Source of the DNA: Vulcanimicrobiota bacterium | GTDB taxonomy: Bacteria > Vulcanimicrobiota > Vulcanimicrobiia > Vulcanimicrobiales > Vulcanimicrobiaceae | NCBI GenBank assembly: GCA_003136355.1 | Contig: PLED01000034.1 | Coordinates: 15,131 to 49,512, forward strand | Direction of reading: 5' to 3' | Length of the DNA stretch: 34,382 bases | In this document: positions 24,780 through 32,542 of the stretch, piece after piece | Layout: each line of letters begins with the position of its first letter | Numbering within the stretch: position 1 is the first letter of the stretch | Made by a program: the position numbers and the translations under genes | The notes under the pieces: generated by a model | Told to the model about the DNA's origin: nothing | The model's input: the letters and a program-made list of their open reading frames with translations, nothing else | Databases searched by the model: none

Positions 24780-24822
24780 GTAGCGTTCGCCCTTGGCGAA
24801 CGCGTAGTCGAAGGACGAGGGC
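24769..24822. repeat. Interspersed hairpin repeat, variant copy
   Basis: TGTCACCCTGAGTA begins at 24769 inside the receiver gene's last codons. A perfect 9-bp hairpin GCGTTCGCC-CTT-GGCGAACGC (24783-24803) follows, then GTAGTCGAAGGACGAGGGCC. It shares lead-in, stem design and tail (TCGAAGGAC, GAGGGSC) with copies at 21564 and 28156, with the order rearranged. It lies between convergent genes and may act as a bidirectional transcription barrier, although it has no U-tract. Confidence 0.8.
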
Positions 24823-24828
24823 CGCACG

Positions 24829-25290
24829 CTACGCGGCTTTCACAGCTTTGTGCTCTTGTCCGCGAACCATGAGCACCGGGATCGGCGAGCTGCGCAACAC
24901 GGACTCCGCCACGCTGCCTAAGAACAAGCGCCGCAAACCCGAACGCCCGTGGCTGCCCATGACGATAAGATCGCCGTGGTTGCGCTTTGCGACCTCCATA
25001 ATAAGGTCGGGCGGAAAACCCTTGGCTACTTCGCCGTTCGCCTGGGCGCCGGCAAGGCGCATCCGGCTGACCGCTGCATCCACGGCAATGTGCGCTTGCT
25101 CTTCGAGCGTCTCGAGCCACGCATTTACGAGATCCGGGGTGGCGGCGGCCAGCGCCGCTGCTGGAATGATGTCGATGACAGTCAACGCGGTGCACGTCGC
25201 ACGCTGCTCCTTCGCAAGCGACGCTGCCAAATCGACCGCCTGCAGAGAAAAGTCGGAACCGTCAATCGGAACGATGATATGTTTGAACAT
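24829..25290 (-). CDS. Universal stress protein (UspA family)
   Basis: A 153-residue single-domain universal stress protein. MFKHIIVPIDGSDFS is the usual start with the ADP/ATP-contacting Asp. The nucleotide motif G-x2-G-x9-G-S is complete in GSHGRSGLRRLFLGSVAESV (Gly112, Gly115, Gly125, Ser126), followed by SPIPVLMVR. It is therefore of the ATP-binding type. It is transcribed alone, convergent to the receiver gene, and preceded (upstream on its own strand) by a composite of interspersed repeats at 25358-25434. Confidence 0.95.
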   Translation of the reverse strand: MFKHIIVPIDGSDFSLQAVDLAASLAKEQRATCTALTVIDIIPAAALAAATPDLVNAWLETLEEQAHIAVDAAVSRMRLAGAQANGEVAKGFPPDLIMEVAKRNHGDLIVMGSHGRSGLRRLFLGSVAESVLRSSPIPVLMVRGQEHKAVKAA

Positions 25291-25357
25291 GGATCAAACG
25301 TACCGCGTTTGCGAGAAGGACCTGCGAAGCACCTCGGAACTTCCCACACCGCTTTCT

Positions 25358-25434
25358 GTCACGCTGAGCAGCCCTTACGGTGTCATGGTGCCCAGTCGAA
25401 CCACGCCCGAGCGAGCGAAGCGAGTCGAGGGCCG
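25358..25434. repeat. Composite interspersed repeat
   Basis: TGTCACGCTGAGCAGCCC begins at 25358. A second TGTCATGGTG unit at 25381 then continues CCCAGTCGAACCACGCCC and GAGCGAGCGAAGCGAGTCGAGGGCC. It combines the lead-ins of both repeat families of the window. It sits between the stop of a small acidic protein gene and the start of UspA, where a promoter for UspA would be expected. Confidence 0.7.
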
Positions 25435-25436
25435 CT

Positions 25437-25601
25437 TTAGCCGGCGCCTTCGGAATCCTCGTCGGCACTCAAAGGAATCGCCGCTTCTTCCGCGTTGATC
25501 TCTTGCTGTTGCGCGACCATTCCGGTGTCGTCCGCCGCTCGCACTTCCTCGTCGAGATCGTCGTTTGCAAACGGTCCGCGCGGCTTCTGCTCTTCGTTCA
25601 T
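25437..25601 (-). CDS. Small acidic protein of unknown function
   Basis: A 54-residue, strongly acidic protein: MNEEQKPRGPFANDDLDEEVRAADDTG then QQQEINAEEAAIPLSADEDSEG. No Cys, no hydrophobic segment, so it is probably unstructured and cytoplasmic. A well-placed ribosome site GAGGTG precedes ATG 25601, and the gene starts 7 nt after the methyltransferase stop, so it is the second gene of that operon. The composition could suit a DNA mimic or a chaperone-like or stress role, but nothing identifies it. Its stop abuts the repeat cluster. Confidence 0.7.
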   Translation of the reverse strand: MNEEQKPRGPFANDDLDEEVRAADDTGMVAQQQEINAEEAAIPLSADEDSEGAG

Positions 25602-25608
25602 AAGCACC

Positions 25609-26406
25609 TCATTCTTTAGTAAAAGATTTCTTACCCGAAACAGCCGTAACGTACCATACGCGGTGCGGCACAAGCAGTGGCTGTGCTGGAAATTTGTCGC
25701 CCAAGAGCCGCGCGAGCGCGTTGTCAAAGGCCAGCACTTCGGCAACGCCGAGGCTGCCTCCGACACCGCCGTGCGCTCTCGCTCGTCCCCGCCATCCTTC
25801 ATGCGTGTAGGTAACATCCACATCGAACGAGGCCGTCTCGATTTCCGTAAAGCCTGCGATTCCAAGGTCCCTTAGGCTTTCCGGATGCAGTCCGGATCCC
25901 GCCAGGAGACGTTTTGGGTTATGCTGCCCCATCAGATCCTCGGTTGCCTCGACGATATTGCCGGGCAAAGAAATCCAGTCGAAATGCGCAATGATGATGC
26001 GGCCACGCGCTCGCAACACGCGATATGCCTCAGCTGCAGCTTTTGTTCTGTCAAACCAATGCCAACACTGGCCCGCCGTAACGACGTCAAACGACCGATC
26101 GCCAAACGGAATTGCCTCCGCTCGCCCTTCAATGTATGTTATCGAATCGATCTCGGCTTCTCGATCCAATCGTTCGGCCTGCTCCAACAGCGGACGCGAA
26201 GGATCGAGTGCGGCAACGGTGCAGCCTCGCTTCGCAAAGCCGCGCGCGACCGTTCCCGTCCCCGTTCCCAGGTCGAGTACCCGGTCGCCCGAGTGAACGA
26301 AGCCAGCCGAAAATACACGCTCGAAAAACTCATCTGGGAATCCCGCACGGTACCGGCCGTAATCCTCGGCCGTTTTGCCGAAATCAATTTTTGCAGCGCG
26401 CGTCAC
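25609..26406 (-). CDS. Class I SAM-dependent methyltransferase
   Basis: A 265-residue methyltransferase. FGKTAEDYGRYRAGFPDEFF is the typical start of the Methyltransf_11/UbiE-like group. Motif I is VLDLGTGTGTVA (residues 43-54), motif II ALDPS with Asp68, and FDVVTAGQCWHWFD with YRVLRARGRIII is the usual post-motif. The substrate cannot be told. The start is GTG at 26406 (VTRAAK...). It is divergent from gamma-glutamyltransferase: only 6 nt separate its start from the ATG of that gene and 42 nt from its alternative GTG. It is followed after 7 nt by a small acidic protein gene. Confidence 0.9.
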   Translation of the reverse strand: MTRAAKIDFGKTAEDYGRYRAGFPDEFFERVFSAGFVHSGDRVLDLGTGTGTVARGFAKRGCTVAALDPSRPLLEQAERLDREAEIDSITYIEGRAEAIPFGDRSFDVVTAGQCWHWFDRTKAAAEAYRVLRARGRIIIAHFDWISLPGNIVEATEDLMGQHNPKRLLAGSGLHPESLRDLGIAGFTEIETASFDVDVTYTHEGWRGRARAHGGVGGSLGVAEVLAFDNALARLLGDKFPAQPLLVPHRVWYVTAVSGKKSFTKE

Positions 26407-26412
26407 TTCTAA

Positions 26413-28095
26413 ATGTATTTTCCTTGCGCCGTCGCACTCCCTAGAGTCGTGGGTAAATATGCGCCCCTCGTCGCCGCCCTACTGCTCGCGGCCGCGCCCG
26501 CAGCCACTTGGCACGCCGCTCCGGCGCGCGCGCCGCATGCGATGGTCGTCACCGAACAGCATTATGCCACGCAGGTTGGCGTCGAGGTTTTGCGCCGTGG
26601 CGGCAATGCGATCGACGCAGCTGTCGCGGTCGGATATGCACTCGCGGTGGTCGATCCGTGTTGCGGAAATATCGGCGGAGGCGGTTTCATGCTCGTGCGC
26701 ATGCACGACGGCCGCGAGCGCTTCATCGATTTCCGCGAACGCGCGCCCTTTCGCGCGACGCCCTCGCTCTACCAAGACAAAAGCGGGAACATCATCCCCG
26801 GCCTCAGCACCAAAGGCTACCTCGCCGTCGGCGTTCCCGGCACGGTGATGGGCTTAGAACGCGCGCGAACCGAATTCGGCACGCGCTCACGCGCCGCTTT
26901 GATGTCGCCGGCGATCGCGCTTGCGAAGAGCGGCTACCTCATAGGAGCCGATGACGCGCGCGTCTACAAAAGCATGCCCGGCGACACCGTCAGTGCCGGC
27001 GACATACGCAAACAACCGGATCTTGCGGAAACACTCGCACTGATCGCGCGCGACGGCCCGAACGCCTTCTATCGCGGACCAATCGCGCAGACCATCGTCG
27101 CAGCGAGCACCGCGCACGGTGGTATTCTTTCGATGAAAGATTTTGCGTCGTACTACGTCAATGAACTCGCGCCGATTCATTGCTCGTACCGCGGCTACGA
27201 GCTCATCTCTGCGCCTCCGCCCAGCTCCGGCGGCGTCACGCTCTGCGAAATACTGAACGTCGTTTCGCCATATAACTTCACGCGCTGGGGCTGGAACTCG
27301 ACGCAGAGCGCGCATTACGCCGTCGAAGCCGAGCGCCGCGCATATGCCGACCGCAATACTTATCTGGGCGATCCGTCGTTCGTAAAGAACCCAGTCGCCC
27401 AACTGCTCAACCCGCGCTACGCGGCCACGCTGCGCGCTTCGATTTCAGCCGATCGCGCCACGCCTTCGAGCCAAGTCCACCCCGGCCTCGGCGCCATCGC
27501 GCACGAAAACGCGCAAACCACGCACTTCTCGATCGTCGACAGCGCCGGAAATGCTGTCGCAGTGACTTACACGATCAACGACTCATTCGGTGCCGGCGTC
27601 ATCGCGGGCAATACCGGGTTTTTCTTAAACGACGAGATGGACGACTTCACCAGCAAACCCGGAGTCCCGAATATGTTCGGACTGGTCCAAGGCACGCGCA
27701 ACGATATCCGCGGCGGAAAACGCCCGCTTTCCTCCATGACGCCCACGATCGTCACGCATAACGGTACGCTCTTCATGGTAACGGGCAGTCCCGGCGGCGG
27801 CCGCATCATTACGATCGTGCTCGCGACGCTGCAAAACGTGATCGACTACGGGATGAACGTGCAGGACGCCGTCAACGCGCCGCGCGTGCACATGCAGTGG
27901 CTGCCCGATGCCGTCGAATACGAACCCGGGGCGTTTTCACCACAGACGATGCAGAATCTCGAAGCGATGGGATATACATTGAAGGAAGTTTCGTCGTGGG
28001 GATCCGCGCAAGCCATCGTCATCGATCCGAAAACAGGCATGCGTTTAGGCGGCACCGATCGCCGCCGCCCCGAGGGCCTTGCCACCGGCTTCTAG
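26413..28095 (+). CDS. ggt: Gamma-glutamyltransferase (exported, autoprocessed)
   Basis: A 560-residue periplasmic gamma-glutamyltransferase that cleaves or transfers the gamma-glutamyl group of glutathione and related compounds. It is a Ntn-hydrolase: cleavage before Thr369 in NAQ-TTHFSIVD yields the small subunit. Conserved parts are present: DFRERAP (Arg108), the Gly-rich GNIGGGGFM, NTGFFLNDEMDDFTSKPGVPN, KRPLSSMTPT and GSPGGGRI. All match the known active-site residues, so it should be active. The N-terminus is a signal peptide (AALLLAAAPAA). A GTG at 26449 gives a compact signal and more room for the divergent promoter; ATG 26413 is kept but uncertain. The stop is inside a 19-nt tandem repeat. 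Confidence 0.93.
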   Translation: MYFPCAVALPRVVGKYAPLVAALLLAAAPAATWHAAPARAPHAMVVTEQHYATQVGVEVLRRGGNAIDAAVAVGYALAVVDPCCGNIGGGGFMLVRMHDGRERFIDFRERAPFRATPSLYQDKSGNIIPGLSTKGYLAVGVPGTVMGLERARTEFGTRSRAALMSPAIALAKSGYLIGADDARVYKSMPGDTVSAGDIRKQPDLAETLALIARDGPNAFYRGPIAQTIVAASTAHGGILSMKDFASYYVNELAPIHCSYRGYELISAPPPSSGGVTLCEILNVVSPYNFTRWGWNSTQSAHYAVEAERRAYADRNTYLGDPSFVKNPVAQLLNPRYAATLRASISADRATPSSQVHPGLGAIAHENAQTTHFSIVDSAGNAVAVTYTINDSFGAGVIAGNTGFFLNDEMDDFTSKPGVPNMFGLVQGTRNDIRGGKRPLSSMTPTIVTHNGTLFMVTGSPGGGRIITIVLATLQNVIDYGMNVQDAVNAPRVHMQWLPDAVEYEPGAFSPQTMQNLEAMGYTLKEVSSWGSAQAIVIDPKTGMRLGGTDRRRPEGLATGF

Positions 28096-28142
28096 TTGTT
28101 GTGACGGCTTCTAGTTGTTGTCCCGGCTTCTAGTTGTTGTCA
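28086..28142 (+). repeat. Threefold 19-nt tandem repeat spanning the ggt stop codon
   Basis: Three identical copies of CGGCTTCTAGTTGTTGT start at 28086, 28105 and 28124, each followed by a variable dinucleotide (GA, CC, CA). The first copy contains the ggt stop (TTC-TAG), so the gene's end has been copied twice downstream. Together with the repeat at 28156 it fills the space to the convergent gene at 28237. Confidence 0.92.
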
Positions 28143-28155
28143 CGGCGAGCCAACG

Positions 28156-28219
28156 ATTGTCATCCTGAGCCTGTCGAAGGACCCCGAGCAGCGCACGTAA
28201 GTGCGCGAGTCGAGGGGCG
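28156..28219. repeat. Interspersed hairpin repeat, copy 2
   Basis: The 33-nt lead-in (28156-28188) is identical to that at 21564-21596. It is followed by CA and a hairpin GCGCAC-GTAA-GTGCGC (28191-28206), then GAGTCGAGGGGC. The stem is fully paired although both arms differ from the copy at 21599-21614. It separates convergent genes. Confidence 0.9.
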
Positions 28220-28236
28220 AGCGAGCGTGAGCTAAG

Positions 28237-29934
28237 CTACGGCAAGTTCGTTAAGTCGATGAAGCTGTAATACGTGTGCGGCTCGGCCGCGGACGCATAA
28301 ACCGTCACTACCGCTTGCCACGGCCGGCCTTTCGCGCTAATAGTAAACGTGCGCGATCCGACGTGCGCGTTAACCGAACCGACCCCCGCCTTCCACCCCG
28401 CCGCAACGAACTGCGAACTGAAAGAATCCAGCAGCTGTGCGAGCGAACTCGCGCCTTGAAACTTTGCACCGCTCACGCCGCCGATAACGCCGGGTTCACC
28501 CGGCGCCATCGACACGCCATGCGGCGGATGGATCGGCGGCATCGGACCGAATCGATCCTCGAATTGTGCAATCGCCGCCTGCCCGACTCCCGATCCGCAT
28601 GCATCCGAAACGTTGATGTTAACGTCGTTCGGATTCGTGTCCGGTCGCGGCTGAACCATCACCGCAGGCGAACCGGCCTTGCAAAACGAGATGATGCCGC
28701 CTTCTTGCGGACCGTAAAAACCGCTGCCCTTACTCTCTGGCATGGTGTACGGCCACCATCCGCGCGATTTGAGACGCGCATAGTACGCCCGCAATTCCTT
28801 TTCGCTCAGCTCATAATATAAAGTATCTCCGGGGTTCACTACCATGGGCTGGTCCAACCCCTTAACTGCGACGCTTCCAATTGGAGAGCGATCCGGAAGC
28901 GGAACAACTTTATTGATGCCAGGCGGCGCGCGGCCGACGTACACCGTCTGCGGCATTCCCGAAGCGTATTCGGAAAACAGGCGGTGCATCAGCCGAATCA
29001 AATTCGGCTCTTGCGACTTGCGCAAAGGCTCGGCAACCTGCGGCATTTGAAATGTCTGTACAGATGCCGCTTGCGAAGGACTTAACAAACCGCCGCTAGC
29101 GCTCACTTGCGCAACCAGCGAGTGCGGCTTCGTGGCCGGAAATAGCACGAGCAGCCCATGCCAAGCGTCCGCACCTGCGCCAAATGTCAGTTCCGCCGAC
29201 GCAGCGTCACCCTGGTAGATAACGTTACCGACTTGCCAGCCCGCCGACAGCAGCTGCGACTGCAGCGATCCAAAAGCACCGTTGAGTGAGGTGACATTCG
29301 TTATGATGGCGCTGCTGTTTGCCATTTCGGGAACTCGCGAAAATAACTCCGCGGAAAAGCTATTCCCTACCGGTTCGAATTGCGTGCCGGGAGGCGGGGC
29401 AAACAATGGCAGCGGGCTGACGCGTTGCGGCGGCGCGGGCCGCGCAGCCCCGCACACCTGCGTCATGTTCGGCTGCGGCGGAGCAACTGCTATCCGCAAA
29501 TCCCCGGGTATCTCGCGGGGCCCCATTACCGTTACCGAATAGCCGCCTTTGCAATACTCACTCGACGCGGGAATGCCCGCCGATTCCGGCGGGGCGAAGC
29601 CGCGAAGCGGCGCCTGGACTCGTAGCGCGCTAAAACCGTTCTTTTGCAACGCGGCAATGTAGGCTGCGTAGGTTGCGCGAAAGTTCGGGGCTTGATAATA
29701 GAGCGTCGTATAACCGTTGCTTGGAATCGAAACGGTTCCCAGCAGCGTTGCAGAGCTCGGCGTAGGGACGGCCGACGTCCACCCTGCCGGCAACGACCCT
29801 ACCGTAATCGTCGCCCCGTAACCGGTATCTGCAATTCGCTGTGCCAGCGTAATCGCCGTTTGCCCCATATCTTGCGCCGCAGCATGCTGAACACAAAAAG
29901 CCGCAAGAGCGGACATCAGGACAATCGCTTTCAT
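28237..29934 (-). CDS. Exported protein with two duplicated modules
   Basis: A 565-residue exported protein of unknown function. After the signal peptide (MKAIVLMSALAAFCVQHAAAQ) it consists of two related halves. Each half has an A part (LPAGWTSAVPTPSSATLLGTV versus APPGINKVVPLPDRSPIGSV; then TLYYQAPNFRATYAAYIAALQKNGF versus TLYYELSEKELRAYYARLKSRGWW) and a B part (LLSAGWQVGNV... versus FVAAGWKAGVGS...). A cysteine pair is conserved in both A parts (Cys128/Cys161 and Cys418/Cys446), suggesting a disulfide. The ATG at 29934 is preferred because it follows the 56-residue ORF's stop by 22 nt and encodes a compact signal; an in-frame ATG 14 codons earlier overlaps that ORF. It is the third gene after the second lactamase-fold gene. 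Confidence 0.83.
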   Translation of the reverse strand: MKAIVLMSALAAFCVQHAAAQDMGQTAITLAQRIADTGYGATITVGSLPAGWTSAVPTPSSATLLGTVSIPSNGYTTLYYQAPNFRATYAAYIAALQKNGFSALRVQAPLRGFAPPESAGIPASSEYCKGGYSVTVMGPREIPGDLRIAVAPPQPNMTQVCGAARPAPPQRVSPLPLFAPPPGTQFEPVGNSFSAELFSRVPEMANSSAIITNVTSLNGAFGSLQSQLLSAGWQVGNVIYQGDAASAELTFGAGADAWHGLLVLFPATKPHSLVAQVSASGGLLSPSQAASVQTFQMPQVAEPLRKSQEPNLIRLMHRLFSEYASGMPQTVYVGRAPPGINKVVPLPDRSPIGSVAVKGLDQPMVVNPGDTLYYELSEKELRAYYARLKSRGWWPYTMPESKGSGFYGPQEGGIISFCKAGSPAVMVQPRPDTNPNDVNINVSDACGSGVGQAAIAQFEDRFGPMPPIHPPHGVSMAPGEPGVIGGVSGAKFQGASSLAQLLDSFSSQFVAAGWKAGVGSVNAHVGSRTFTISAKGRPWQAVVTVYASAAEPHTYYSFIDLTNLP

Positions 29935-29956
29935 CGTGTCAGGCACGGCATTTTCG

Positions 29957-30127
29957 CTAATAGCGTCGGCCTTCATTAATAAGCTCGTGAACGGTAGTTT
30001 TCCCGAGCTCTATTTTGCCCGAGAGTATGCGCTTCATCGCGTCTTTGGATTTATTCCCGCCCCGACCGGGGTTTTTCGCGTCGACTTTGGCAACGGTCTC
30101 TTCGTCGAATATTTCGTCCTTTTTCAT
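29957..30127 (-). CDS. Small charged protein (56 residues), unknown
   Basis: From ATG 30127 to TAG 29957 this reads MKKDEIFDEETVAKVDAKN, PGRGGNKSKDAMKRILSGKI, ELGKTTVHELINEGRRY. It is Lys/Glu/Asp-rich with a predicted helix in DAMKRILSGKIELGKTTVHELI. It has no Cys or hydrophobic segment. Its third-codon positions are mostly G or C like the neighbouring genes, and it fits into the 235-nt gap between the second lactamase-fold gene (41 nt upstream) and the duplicated-module gene (22 nt downstream), so it is probably in the same operon. It lacks a convincing ribosome site. Antitoxin-like helix or a nucleic-acid binder is possible but not shown. Confidence 0.5.
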   Translation of the reverse strand: MKKDEIFDEETVAKVDAKNPGRGGNKSKDAMKRILSGKIELGKTTVHELINEGRRY

Positions 30128-30168
30128 ACGCCGATAATAGCGCAGTTAGAGCCCGTTGCCTAGCCCGA

Positions 30169-31569
30169 CTACTGTATTTTTCGAGCCGGCTGATCGACAC
30201 CATTTTGGTGGAGTACAAGCCCTGTGACATTGCCGGCGGCATCCAACTGAAAGATAATCTGCGCGTCAACCACTCGCAAGAAAAACGCCGAGGGAGACGA
30301 TGGGTAGAGGCGTAGCGCCGGTTGGCCCGTAGCTTGCGCGTAAAGATCGCCGCCTCGCATCGAGATTGCGATCTGGAAGGTCGGCGTCATTTGATAGACG
30401 CCGGTATATCGCTGTAGCGTAGCGCGCGGTACGGCTAGAGCCGGCGGCAACGGTTTTGGAGCGGCTACCGCTCGCGGGGCGAGTAAATGGATGGCGACGT
30501 TGTCGACGTTCATGTCCGCGACATTGGACAATACGACGACACCGAAACCTTTGGCGCGGTTGAAGCCGATAAATGCATGGTAGCCGCCGGTCTCGCCATT
30601 ATGCCATGTGATCCCGGATGCCGTGTTAGTCTGCCATACCAATCCAATCTGCATAACGCCATTTAGGCCGGTCGGATAGCGCGGCTTCTGCGCGAATGCC
30701 ATGGCCTTTTCCAGTCGAGTCGAGGCCGTCTGTGCCATGTTCGCCCTCAGATAGATCAACATATCGCGCATCGTTGAGTCGATCGCGCCGGCGGCGAAGA
30801 GTTCACCGAACGTCCAGGGTCCCTGCGCAGTCCCGTCAACGGTCTGTCCGGGGGCCAACAACGCGCGCATTTGCCGGCTTAGTGAAAGCGCTGTGTGCCG
30901 CATTCCAAGCGGTTTGAGAATGCGTTGCAGCACGAGTTGCGCGTACGGTTCGTTCGCCCGGTTCGCCAAAAGATCGCCGAGCAAACCGACGCCGAGATTC
31001 GAATACTCATACTGACCGCCCGGCGCGCGCGTAAGTGAATAGCGTGAAAGAAAGTCGTCGAGCATAGGCGTCGAGTAGGAAGCGTACGGATCAGCCCGGT
31101 TGGATAGGTCGAGATTACTCGGCAGTCGTGGCAAACCCGAGTTTTGCTCGGCAAGATTAAACAGTGTGATGGGAGTTCCGGCGAACGACGGTGCGCGAAT
31201 TCCGGCTGGCAGGTACCGCTGAATCGGATCGTTCACCCGCACTTCACCCTGCATCGCCATCAACGCAAGCAGCGTTGCCGTGAACGTCTTGGTCACCGAC
31301 CCAATCTGGAACACCGTATCTTCATTTAGCGCCGGTCCGCTCGCGCCAAGATCGCCCGCCTTATATACAGAGATCGTTTTCCCGTTTACAACGCCCGCGA
31401 TGATGCCCACACCGGGTTTGCCACTGACGAACGCGTTCAGTGCCGCCTGGGTGTCACGTGGATCTGCCGGACCAGAGAAATCCGCAGCGCACGCCGGAAG
31501 CTGCGCGATCAATCCGACGCTCACAGCGACCGCTATGATAAATCTCTTGAACAAACTCGAGTTCTTCAT
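30169..31569 (-). CDS. Beta-lactamase-fold serine hydrolase (second)
   Basis: A 466-residue exported member of the class C beta-lactamase / D-Ala-D-Ala peptidase family. A signal peptide of about 28 residues (MKNSSLFKRFIIAVAVSVGLIAQLPACA) precedes the domain. Ser91 and Lys94 of SxxK (GSVTK), Tyr189-Ser190-Asn191 (YSN) and HNGETGG are present, with QRYTGVYQMTP and a beta-strand-rich C-terminal domain typical of DUF3471. This C-terminal domain differs from that of the other lactamase-fold gene. Function could be peptidoglycan or ester cleavage. ATG 31569 is chosen; the frame beyond it is a translation of interspersed repeats (SFDKLRMT-type peptide) and is not real. Confidence 0.9.
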   Translation of the reverse strand: MKNSSLFKRFIIAVAVSVGLIAQLPACAADFSGPADPRDTQAALNAFVSGKPGVGIIAGVVNGKTISVYKAGDLGASGPALNEDTVFQIGSVTKTFTATLLALMAMQGEVRVNDPIQRYLPAGIRAPSFAGTPITLFNLAEQNSGLPRLPSNLDLSNRADPYASYSTPMLDDFLSRYSLTRAPGGQYEYSNLGVGLLGDLLANRANEPYAQLVLQRILKPLGMRHTALSLSRQMRALLAPGQTVDGTAQGPWTFGELFAAGAIDSTMRDMLIYLRANMAQTASTRLEKAMAFAQKPRYPTGLNGVMQIGLVWQTNTASGITWHNGETGGYHAFIGFNRAKGFGVVVLSNVADMNVDNVAIHLLAPRAVAAPKPLPPALAVPRATLQRYTGVYQMTPTFQIAISMRGGDLYAQATGQPALRLYPSSPSAFFLRVVDAQIIFQLDAAGNVTGLVLHQNGVDQPARKIQ

Positions 31570-31598
31570 GACCCGGGATTTCGGCAATCGAACAATGG

Positions 31599-31619
31599 TG
31601 TCATGGTGAGCGGGCGCCA
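31599..31619. repeat. 21-nt interspersed repeat, perfect copy
   Basis: The sequence TGTCATGGTGAGC followed by GGGCGCCA is identical to 12688-12708 and 34360-34380. It lies 30 nt before the ATG of the lactamase-fold gene on its upstream side. Confidence 0.85.
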
Positions 31620-31635
31620 CTAGGCCCGGTCGGGA

Positions 31636-31685
31636 TGTCATCCTGAGCTTGTCGAAGGACACGGGCGAGCGTTGTCGAGGCCCGC
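31636..31685. repeat. Interspersed TGTCATCCTGAG repeat, partial copy
   Basis: TGTCATCCTGAGCTTGTCGA at 31636, then AGGACACGGGCGAGC and GTTGTCGAGGCCCG. It resembles the lead-in and tail of the copies at 21564 and 28156 but has no perfect internal hairpin. It lies in the divergent gap between the lactamase-fold gene and the CPBP gene. Confidence 0.75.
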
Positions 31686-31714
31686 GTGGCTGGGTCGCGA
31701 ACGAACCGCCTTGA

Positions 31715-32542
31715 ATGAAAAACTTCCTGGCATTCCCGCTGACGCGCCTCATCCTGATCGTCGTGCTGTTCAGCGCGGCCGCCTACGCACTGACGCCGCT
31801 GGCGCTGCGCATGCACTCGCTCATCCTCGGCGAAGCGATGCTGCTGGCGATTCTGCTCGCCGCCACGCTCGTCGTCGAATACTTCTGCGCGCAACAAACG
31901 CTAGCCGACGTCGGCTTCCCCTCAACCGGCGCGATTGGTGGACTCTTCGGCGGCCTGCTCGTAGGCGCGGTCCTCTTCTCCGTCGTCATCGCCGTGCTCA
32001 CACTGACGCACTGCTACACCGCGAGCTTCCAGTCGTGGAACCCGCTGCTCCCGGCACTCGCGGTCTTTCTATTCGTTGCGCTCTTCGAAGAGCTGCTGTT
32101 TCGCGGCGTGCTCTTCCGTTTAATAGAGAAAATGACCGGAACGTGGATCGCGCTCGTGCTCTCCGCCGTGCTCTTCGGCGCAATTCACATCCGCAATCCA
32201 CACGCCAGCATCTTCTCCAGCCTGGCGATCGCGCTGGAAGCCGGCGTGTTACTCGCGCTTGCCTATGTGCTCACCCGCTCGCTGTGGTTCGCAATCGGCA
32301 TACACTGGGGCTGGAATCTTTTTGAAGGCTCGATCTTCGGCACACAAGTCTCGGGCGGCGAATTCACCGCTACCGTCTTTCATTCGAAGATGGATGGCCC
32401 AACCTGGTTGACCGGCGGAAGTTTCGGTCCTGAAGCAGGCGTCGTCGCGCTCATCGTTTGCGTGGCCGCCGCACTCATCGTCGGCGCGCTCGTAATCCGA
32501 CGCCGTCGCATCATCTCACCAATGTGGCTGAAATCTACTTGA
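31715..32542 (+). CDS. CPBP-family intramembrane metalloprotease
   Basis: A 275-residue membrane protein with about seven or eight hydrophobic segments. The CPBP (Rce1/abortive-infection-like) motifs are in order: Glu125-Glu126 and Arg130 in FEELLFRG, His158 in LFGAIHI, and His197 plus Asn201 in IHWGWN. These residues bind the catalytic metal or water in this family, so it is likely active as an inner-membrane protease or a related prenyl-protein peptidase. It is divergent from the second lactamase-fold gene, with the repeat cluster between them. Its end overlaps the GTG start of the next gene by 19 nt. Confidence 0.9.
   Translation: MKNFLAFPLTRLILIVVLFSAAAYALTPLALRMHSLILGEAMLLAILLAATLVVEYFCAQQTLADVGFPSTGAIGGLFGGLLVGAVLFSVVIAVLTLTHCYTASFQSWNPLLPALAVFLFVALFEELLFRGVLFRLIEKMTGTWIALVLSAVLFGAIHIRNPHASIFSSLAIALEAGVLLALAYVLTRSLWFAIGIHWGWNLFEGSIFGTQVSGGEFTATVFHSKMDGPTWLTGGSFGPEAGVVALIVCVAAALIVGALVIRRRRIISPMWLKST

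Noticed and set aside
24783-24803. Rho-independent terminator after the receiver gene
   Set aside because: The perfect hairpin lacks a U-run on either strand; it is better described as part of the repeat.
28086-28206. Possible CRISPR array
   Set aside because: The 19-nt tandem units have 2-nt spacers, so they are a simple tandem repeat with no repeat-spacer structure, and no cas genes are present.
29936-30163. 75-residue plus-strand ORF
   Set aside because: It is antisense to the better-supported 56-residue minus-strand ORF and has no family or ribosome site.
31570-31752. N-terminal extension of the second lactamase-fold gene beyond ATG 31569
   Set aside because: It translates the interspersed repeats (peptide SFDKLRMT) and overlaps the divergent CPBP start; the signal peptide begins at 31569.
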